DNA of 36,909 nucleotides from Bacillota bacterium (GTDB lineage Bacteria; Bacillota; UBA4882; UBA10575): positions 1 to 36,909 of the forward strand of contig DUOH01000016.1 in NCBI GenBank assembly GCA_012838955.1, in the 5' to 3' direction. Below, in pieces: positions 32,096-36,909 of the stretch. Every line of letters begins with the position of its first letter. The stretch's first letter is position 1. The position numbers were made by a program, and so were the translations under genes. The notes below the pieces were generated by a model. That model saw only the letters and a program-made list of their open reading frames with translations, was not told where the DNA came from and did no database searches.

Positions 32096-33580
32096 TCAGT
32101 GCGTTTCATTGGTCTGAACAACGCTTAAGCGCTCATCATTGGCCTGCGGATTATTGATTTGTGCGCTTCCTTTCGCGGCCCCACAGGCTGTGGCGTATTC
32201 ATCGGCTGGAGCCTCCTTTAAATATTCTTCGCCAACCTTCCAAATATCTCCTGCTCCCATCGTGATGACTAAATCTCCTGGTCGGGCTTGCTTAAGCAAA
32301 TGTTCCTTAATTCTTGTCATGGCGCCAAGATACCGAACATCCGGATGATACTTGGAGATCTCCGTAGCCAGAATTTGACTGGACACATCCCCGGGAGCCT
32401 TCTCCCTGGCCGCGAAGATATCGGCCAAAACCACAATATCACTGGAGTTAAAGGCTTTCGTAAACTCCGACATCAGATGCTTGGTCCTACTGTACAGATG
32501 AGGTTGGAAAACGCACCAAATTCTCCCGGAGAAGTGAGCGCGCGCTGTCTGCAAAGTAGTAGTAATCGCAGATGGGTGATGGGCATAGTCATCCACTACC
32601 AGAATCCCGCCTCTTTCCCCCTTAATCTGAAACCGCCTTTTTACGCCATAAAATTCGGTTATATATTTCAAAACCTGGGAGACAGGTACCCCTGCCGCCG
32701 TAACCACAGCGATCGCCGCTAAAGCATTGAGCAGATTATGTCTACCGGGAACTTGCAGTTTCAACCGTCCTTGGATCGAACCGTGGTGATATAAATCTCC
32801 CTCTATGCCCAGGCGAAGACTGGGCGTAAAGGATGGCACATACCAATCGGCCTCCGGAGTAAGGCCGAAAGTACAGACTGGCACAGGCGAAGCAGCAGCC
32901 AGCTCGGCAAAGTGAGGGTCATCCCGCCACAGGATCAACAAGCCATCTTCTGGTAGTAAGGCGATGAACTCCTGAAAGGTCCGCACCACATCACCGGCTG
33001 TGGGAAAACAATCCGGATGATCCCAGTCAACATTGGTAATAACCGAAACTTTCGGCGAAAGCTGCAAAAAAGATCTTCTAAATTCACAGGCTTCCACTAC
33101 CATAAAGGGACTCTTACCGCTACGATGGTTGCCGGGGAGTTCCTTCATGTCGCCGCCGATCACCACCGTCGGATCTTTTCCGGCTTTCATCAGCAATAAA
33201 GAGATAATAGCGGTAGTAGTGGTCTTGCCGTGGGTACCGGCCACGGCGATTCCATAGTCCTTCTCCCGCATCAGGAGGCCAAGCAACTCGGCGCCTTCCA
33301 AAATCGGAATGCCTCTTTCTTTCGCCATCAAAAGCTGCGGATTATCCTGACCGACCGCATTGGTATAGATCACCAAGTCAATCCAGTCCCCAATCTGGGA
33401 CGGGTCATGCCCATAATCGACAGCAATTCCCATTTTCTCCAGTTCAATAGTTTTCTTTGTCTGAAGACGATCCGATCCATACACCGCATAGCCCTTTTCC
33501 TTGTATATTTTTGCTAAAGCGCTTAACCTTGCCCCGCCAATTCCGATAAAATACAGCTTATCTCCTTGTTTCAAAACCAT
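32096..33580 (-). CDS. murC: MurC, UDP-N-acetylmuramate-L-alanine ligase
   Basis: The 494-residue Mur ligase begins LYFIGIGGARLSALAKIYKEKGYAVYGSDR (N-terminal Rossmann domain). It has the ATP P-loop AGTHGKTTTT, the Firmicute MurC segment VVEACEFRRSFLQLSP...TNVDWDHPD, GRHNLLNALAAIA and the C-terminal GGILVVDDYAHHPSAI and VFQPHLYSRTKHLMSEF. It adds L-alanine to UDP-MurNAc in peptidoglycan synthesis. The ATG at 33580 (AAAGGG upstream) gives the usual N-terminus; an open frame to 33667 would add 29 Arg-rich residues. About 35 extra C-terminal residues after VGEEYLKE are unusual and probably disordered. It is divergent from aconitase. Confidence 0.9.
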   Translation of the reverse strand: MVLKQGDKLYFIGIGGARLSALAKIYKEKGYAVYGSDRLQTKKTIELEKMGIAVDYGHDPSQIGDWIDLVIYTNAVGQDNPQLLMAKERGIPILEGAELLGLLMREKDYGIAVAGTHGKTTTTAIISLLLMKAGKDPTVVIGGDMKELPGNHRSGKSPFMVVEACEFRRSFLQLSPKVSVITNVDWDHPDCFPTAGDVVRTFQEFIALLPEDGLLILWRDDPHFAELAAASPVPVCTFGLTPEADWYVPSFTPSLRLGIEGDLYHHGSIQGRLKLQVPGRHNLLNALAAIAVVTAAGVPVSQVLKYITEFYGVKRRFQIKGERGGILVVDDYAHHPSAITTTLQTARAHFSGRIWCVFQPHLYSRTKHLMSEFTKAFNSSDIVVLADIFAAREKAPGDVSSQILATEISKYHPDVRYLGAMTRIKEHLLKQARPGDLVITMGAGDIWKVGEEYLKEAPADEYATACGAAKGSAQINNPQANDERLSVVQTNETH

Positions 33581-33639
33581 CCGCCCTTTCCGCTTACCGC
33601 ATTCTCCGCCCCGCTGGCTTCTAACCCAGCCTCTGGCGC

Positions 33640-33651
33640 GCCAGTACCTCC
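33640..33651. repeat. 12-bp palindrome upstream of murC
   Basis: CTGGCGCGCCAG is self-complementary and lies about 60 bp upstream of the murC start codon, inside the mRNA leader. A nearby GCTGG/CCAGC inverted pair (about 33614-33631) may form a hairpin. Confidence 0.5.
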
Positions 33652-33674
33652 CGATCAAATAATTCACATTTTAT

Positions 33675-33703
33675 ATTCTATGACTATTAGCAGAAGAATA
33701 CAA
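33675..33703 (-). promoter_or_regulatory. Sigma-A promoter of murC
   Basis: On the minus strand TTGTAT (33698-33703) and TAGAAT (33675-33680) are 17 nt apart. The start would be near 33668, giving a leader of about 90 nt before murC. Confidence 0.55.
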
Positions 33704-33709
33704 TATACC

Positions 33710-33721
33710 TTCGTATACGAA
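33710..33721. promoter_or_regulatory. 12-bp palindrome at the acn/murC divergent promoters
   Basis: TTCGTATACGAA is a perfect palindrome. It abuts the aconitase -35 (33722) and lies 6 bp from the murC -35 (33703), a position suited to a shared regulator. Confidence 0.5.
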
Positions 33722-33750
33722 TTGACATATATTTTGTTCTTTGTTAAACT
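33722..33750 (+). promoter_or_regulatory. Sigma-A promoter of aconitase gene
   Basis: TTGACA (33722-33727, perfect -35) and TAAACT (33745-33750) are spaced by 17 nt. The start would be near 33757, about 70 nt before the TTG start codon. Confidence 0.65.
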
Positions 33751-33826
33751 GACACTGATTTACGTTGCTTTTATTCATCTTTATATATTATCCATAAATA
33801 TTAAAACTATTTAGGGAGGAATTTTC

Positions 33827-35773
33827 TTGGGCTTAAACATTGTCGAAAAAATCATCCTAAATCACCTCGCCGTTCAGACCAACGGTGACCACACCATACA
33901 GCTACAACCCGGCCAGGAGATCCCACTGACGATCGACCAAACCCTTACCCAGGACGCTACCGGAACTATGGCCTACCTTCAATTCGAGGCGATGGGTTTA
34001 GAACGGGTAAAAACAAAGCTCTCCGTAAGCTATGTTGATCACAATACCTTGCAAACTAGTTTTGAAAATGCCGATGATCATCTTTTTTTACAAACAATCG
34101 CCGCTAAATACGGCATTTATTTCTCTCGTCCCGGTAACGGAATCTGCCACCAAGTTCATTTGGAACGTTTCGGTGTACCGGGCATGACCCTTCTGGGTTC
34201 GGACAGTCATACCCCAACCGCAGGCGGACTTGGTATGTTGGCGATTGGCGCTGGTGGTCTGGATGTGGCCGTGGCCATGGCCGGAGGCGCCTTTCACCTC
34301 ACCATGCCCCAGGTAGTAAAGGTAACCCTCACCGGACGGCTACAGCCTTGGGTATCGGCGAAAGATGTCATCTTGGAACTGCTGCGCCGTCTCTCTGTAA
34401 AGGGAGGGGTTGGCAAGATCTTTGAGTATGCAGGAGAAGGGGTAAGTTCTTTAACCGTTCCAGAACGGGCTACCATCACCAATATGGGGGCGGAATTGGG
34501 CGCTACCACTTCTATTTTTCCCAGTGACGAACAGACCAGGTTATTCCTGGCCGCCCAAAACCGGGAAGACGTCTGGCGCCCCTTAACAGCCGACCCTGAT
34601 GCCACTTATGCTGAAGAAATATGGATTGACCTCTCCACCCTCGAACCGATGGTCGCCTGTCCGCACTCGCCGGACGCTGTGAAAAAAGTGACTGACCTTG
34701 GAGAATTGCCTCTCCAACAAGTGGCAATCGGTAGTTGCACTAACTCTTCTTATACTGATCTGATGAAAGTGGCTGCGATCTTAAAAGGAAAGACTGTTCA
34801 TCCCTCGACCAACTTAATCATTTCACCCGGTTCCCGCCAAGTCGTCTTAATGCTGGCCAAAAACGGGGCTCTGGAAAGCCTAATCGCCGCTGGCGCGCGC
34901 CTCTTGGAAAACACTTGCGGACCGTGTATCGGTATGGGGCAGGCGCCTTGTTCGCGCGGAAACTCCCTGCGCACTTTCAACCGGAACTTTGAAGGAAGAA
35001 GCGGCACCAAAGACGCTGGTGTATATCTGGCCAGCCCCGAGGTAGCCGCCGCCTCGGCTCTTACCGGAAAACTAACCGACCCCAGAACCCTGGACGTCTA
35101 TCCGGAGGTTAACTTGCCACAGAAGTTTATCATAGATGACAGTATGATCATTCCGCCAGTAGAGGATACAGCAGGGATTACCATTAGGCGGGGGCCTAAC
35201 ATTAAGCCTCTTCCCACCCGGGAAAGCCTGCCAGACCTGGTAGAAGGGGTTGTTCTCTTAAAAGTAGGGGACAACATCACCACCGACCATATCATGCCGG
35301 CCGGCGCCAAAATCCTGCCCTTGCGCTCCAATATCCCGGCCATTTCGGAATATGTCTTTTCCGGTATTGATCCGGCCTTCGCTGCCCGGGCCAAAACCGC
35401 CGGCGGCGGTCTAATCATTGGTGGAGAAAACTACGGACAAGGATCCAGTAGAGAACATGCGGCCTTAGCCCCCATGTATCTGGGAGTGAAAGCGGTTATC
35501 GCCCGTTCCTTTGCCCGCATTCACCGGTCAAACTTAATCAACTTCGGTATCCTCCCGTTAGTCTTTACCGTACCCCAAGACTACCTTGGCCTGAACCAAG
35601 ATGACCAGTTGCGGATGGTCGACATCCATCAAGGTCTGGAAAGAGGCGAATTAGTGGTGGAGAACATCACCCAAAATTACTCCTTTACCGCACGGATCCA
35701 ACTCACAGCCAGAGAAAAGGAGATCCTGCGAGCCGGGGGTCTACTGAATTACACAAAACAAAAATCCTGTTAA
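33827..35773 (+). CDS. acn: Aconitate hydratase (aconitase)
   Basis: The 648-residue enzyme is the shorter aconitase type common in anaerobes. The 4Fe-4S ligands are C304 (IGSCTNSSYTD), C364 and C367 (NTCGPCIGMG). Substrate motifs include GSDSHTPTAGGLG and the swivel-domain GGENYGQGSSREHAALAPMYLG with FARIHRSNLINFGILPLVF. It isomerises citrate to isocitrate. TTG start with GGGAGGA 6 nt upstream. It lies alone on the plus strand, with its own promoter and a terminator-like hairpin. Isocitrate dehydrogenase lies 7.6 kb away, and CodY, which represses aconitase in some Firmicutes, is in the same window. Confidence 0.96.
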   Translation: MGLNIVEKIILNHLAVQTNGDHTIQLQPGQEIPLTIDQTLTQDATGTMAYLQFEAMGLERVKTKLSVSYVDHNTLQTSFENADDHLFLQTIAAKYGIYFSRPGNGICHQVHLERFGVPGMTLLGSDSHTPTAGGLGMLAIGAGGLDVAVAMAGGAFHLTMPQVVKVTLTGRLQPWVSAKDVILELLRRLSVKGGVGKIFEYAGEGVSSLTVPERATITNMGAELGATTSIFPSDEQTRLFLAAQNREDVWRPLTADPDATYAEEIWIDLSTLEPMVACPHSPDAVKKVTDLGELPLQQVAIGSCTNSSYTDLMKVAAILKGKTVHPSTNLIISPGSRQVVLMLAKNGALESLIAAGARLLENTCGPCIGMGQAPCSRGNSLRTFNRNFEGRSGTKDAGVYLASPEVAAASALTGKLTDPRTLDVYPEVNLPQKFIIDDSMIIPPVEDTAGITIRRGPNIKPLPTRESLPDLVEGVVLLKVGDNITTDHIMPAGAKILPLRSNIPAISEYVFSGIDPAFAARAKTAGGGLIIGGENYGQGSSREHAALAPMYLGVKAVIARSFARIHRSNLINFGILPLVFTVPQDYLGLNQDDQLRMVDIHQGLERGELVVENITQNYSFTARIQLTAREKEILRAGGLLNYTKQKSC

Positions 35774-35836
35774 TTACTGCCGTATACAGTCTGAACAGTT
35801 AATACCAGATCACTACTGACGAAATAGGGTCAAAGA

Positions 35837-35863
35837 AGGGGTCTCCTTAACTAGGAGACCCCT
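35837..35863. terminator. Hairpin terminator after aconitase, possibly bidirectional
   Basis: GGGGTCTCCT (35838-35847) and AGGAGACCCC (35853-35862) are perfect reverse complements with a 5-nt loop, extended by one A-T pair. T-rich sequence follows on both strands (TCTTC on plus, TTCTTTG on minus). It separates the convergent aconitase and zinc-ribbon genes. Confidence 0.7.
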
Positions 35864-35911
35864 CTTCATCTCCGGCGACGATCGCAACTTGTACTATAAT
35901 TTGGGCGCCGG

Positions 35912-36130
35912 TTAATATCCTTCATTGGATGAAACCAGATGCCGGGCTTCTTCTACATTTACTTGACTATGGCACACAGGACAGTCAATAGTTTCACCGG
36001 CCCCGTCCGCATCCTCCCTGACCATTCCCATTTCAATCAATCTACCGCACATCGGGCACTTTATAGTCTCTTCGGCGTTATCAGCCAGCATGGGCTGGCT
36101 CACCGGTCTGTCCAGGTCCTTTTCCATCAT
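35912..36130 (-). CDS. Small zinc-ribbon protein of unknown function
   Basis: The 72-residue protein has one zinc ribbon formed by CPMC and CPVC, 24 residues apart, an acidic linker between them (REDADGAGETI) and a negatively charged N-terminus. I do not recognise it beyond the zinc ribbon. GGGGAGG lies just upstream of the tandem ATG codons. It diverges from sspF across 282 bp and converges on aconitase. Confidence 0.65.
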   Translation of the reverse strand: MMEKDLDRPVSQPMLADNAEETIKCPMCGRLIEMGMVREDADGAGETIDCPVCHSQVNVEEARHLVSSNEGY

Positions 36131-36278
36131 CCGCCTCCCCTCTTTCCTCTATTCTCAGCTCAGCTTCGCCCGCATGGGGGAGATGTCTGTTGACCGTCTT
36201 TACTCGGTCTGTATCTGAGGGTCATTAAACAATCTGCTGAACGCTCCCCCGGACGAACCGTCTTTTAAAATATCTTTA

Positions 36279-36294
36279 CCTAACTTGTGTTAGG
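36279..36294. repeat. 6-bp inverted repeat between zinc-ribbon gene and sspF
   Basis: CCTAAC (36279-36284) and GTTAGG (36289-36294) are reverse complements with a TTGT loop. It lies midway in the divergent region and has no T-run. Confidence 0.4.
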
Positions 36295-36335
36295 ATACTC
36301 ATCAGAATAAGTAAGATTCAATGGTGATTATTTCA

Positions 36336-36349
36336 CATCATGCATGATG
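36336..36349. promoter_or_regulatory. 14-bp perfect palindrome over the sspF -35 region
   Basis: CATCATGCATGATG is self-complementary. It contains the TGCATG that is the best candidate for a sigma-G -35 of sspF (spacing 17 to GATTATA at 36364-36370). It could be an operator for a forespore regulator. Confidence 0.4.
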
Positions 36350-36412
36350 ATTCTGTCCGGCAAGATTATAATCCAAAAATAACAGGGAAGAATATAGACG
36401 GGAGGTGAGGCT

Positions 36413-36622
36413 GTGGCTCGCCGCCGGAGTATAGTCTCGGATGAGGTCAAATACGAAATCGCCAAAGAACTTGGTTTCGCTGACCGGATTCGAACCGATG
36501 GTGGCAGTTACGACTACGGCAACATCACAACCCGAGAGGCCGGACTGATCGTCCGCGGTTTGATCGCCAAGGGCGAAGAGGCGATCGCCGGTCAAATACA
36601 AGCTGGGGGACGGTTGAAATAA
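36413..36622 (+). CDS. sspF: SspF-type alpha/beta small acid-soluble spore protein
   Basis: The 69-residue protein begins MARRRSIVSDEVKYEIAKELGF, very close to B. subtilis SspF (MGRRRGVMSDEFKYELAKDLGF). It contains the second alpha/beta SASP motif ITTREAGLIVRGLI. It coats and protects spore DNA and is degraded by Gpr on germination; the YEIA sequence fits the protease site. GTG start with GGAGG 7 nt upstream. A weak sigma-G-like promoter lies at 36341-36370. It is the clearest proof in this window that the organism forms endospores. Confidence 0.93.
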   Translation: MARRRSIVSDEVKYEIAKELGFADRIRTDGGSYDYGNITTREAGLIVRGLIAKGEEAIAGQIQAGGRLK

Positions 36623-36631
36623 CCGTCCCCC
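36605..36631. terminator. Hairpin overlapping the sspF stop codon
   Basis: GGGGGACGGTT (36605-36615) and AACCGTCCCCC (36621-36631) are perfect reverse complements with a 5-nt loop, and the stop codon TAA is at 36620-36622. No T-run follows on the plus strand. On the minus strand the stem begins 3 nt after the stop of the next frame, so it may serve both sides. Confidence 0.6.
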
Positions 36632-36633
36632 AA

Positions 36634-36909
36634 TCAGTCCGGCCAGACGGGCGCTCCTCGCTTTACCAGTAATTCCTTTACCCTCTTGAGCAGGGATTTT
36701 TCTATAGGCCGAGAAATCTTAGGTAATCGGAGACCAATAAAAAAACTGGTAACCGGGGCTACTTTTTCGGCGGTAATTACCGGAAACGATGAACTTTGAA
36801 AAACACATACAAAGACCTGCTTTTCGTTGTTACTCTTTTCACTCAAAGCAAAACCGGACAGCCCACTAATTGCAGCAACTCTACTTGTACAAGCGTGCCG
36901 ACGATCGTC
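36634..36909 (-). CDS. Uncertain partial reading frame at the window edge
   Basis: A minus-strand frame is open from the window edge to TGA at 36634-36636 (at least 91 codons). The visible product contains KQVFVCVFQSSSFPVITAEK and ends SLLKRVKELLVKRGAPVWPD. I recognise no family. A second frame in the last 65 bases encodes a hydrophobic run that stops at about 36845, so the real gene may end there instead. Treat as low confidence. Confidence 0.3.
   Translation of the reverse strand, partial: DDRRHACTSRVAAISGLSGFALSEKSNNEKQVFVCVFQSSSFPVITAEKVAPVTSFFIGLRLPKISRPIEKSLLKRVKELLVKRGAPVWPD

Overview
The window looks like a chromosomal segment from a motile, endospore-forming Firmicute of clostridial type. 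The evidence is the full Gram-positive flagellar gene order, a CodY global regulator directly upstream of flgB, an SspF-type small acid-soluble spore protein, YqeG/YqeH and YpiB-family proteins, B. subtilis-like promoter hexamers and strong purine-rich Shine-Dalgarno (SD) sites. Nearly every gene lies on the minus strand, so the biological reading direction is from high to low coordinates. TTG and GTG starts are common. I see no tRNA, rRNA, CRISPR array, transposase or prophage.

Region 1 (1-14550, minus) is the flagellar/motor locus: flgB-flgC, then after a 450-bp gap fliE-fliF-fliG-fliH-fliI-fliJ-motE-like-fliK-flgD-(flagellar operon protein)-flgE-flbD-motA-motB-fliL-fliM (fliM cut by the window start). 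Many genes overlap by 1-8 nt. A good sigma-D (sigma-28) promoter precedes flgB. A separate sigma-A-like promoter with an about 270-nt leader precedes fliE. The hook gene flgE is the only gene bracketed on both sides by inverted repeats.

Region 2 (15020-22523, minus) is the conserved dprA-smg(DUF494)-topA-trmFO-xerC-codY neighbourhood. hslV/hslU, which separate xerC from codY in Bacillus, are absent. xerC has its own sigma-A promoter, but its reading frame opens only with a CTG or after a possible one-base deletion. A perfect rho-independent terminator follows codY.

Region 3 (22640-29567): a small plus-strand zinc-ribbon gene, then minus-strand yqeH, yqeG, a cupin protein, an isocitrate dehydrogenase, a dCMP-deaminase-family enzyme, a GT4 glycosyltransferase and an unrecognised membrane-anchored protein. 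The last has a sigma-A-type promoter overlain by two GATTAAT-type palindromes centred 30 bp apart. A 604-bp intergenic region follows.

Region 4 (29568-36909): a YpiB/UPF0302-like gene (plus) overlaps tail-to-tail with a HAD pyrimidine-nucleotidase-like gene (minus). Next are a DUF362-ferredoxin protein, murC, and aconitase (plus), which diverges from murC across a region with two opposed promoters and a 12-bp palindrome. The window ends with a zinc-ribbon gene (minus), sspF (plus) and an uncertain partial frame.

The genes join motility, CodY nutrient sensing, the citrate-to-2-oxoglutarate steps (aconitase, isocitrate dehydrogenase), DNA processing and envelope synthesis. The less conventional observations are regulatory DNA: the operator pair at 29045-29091, the acn/murC palindrome, the hairpins around flgE, a possible diverged family of short intergenic palindromes, and the xerC start anomaly.
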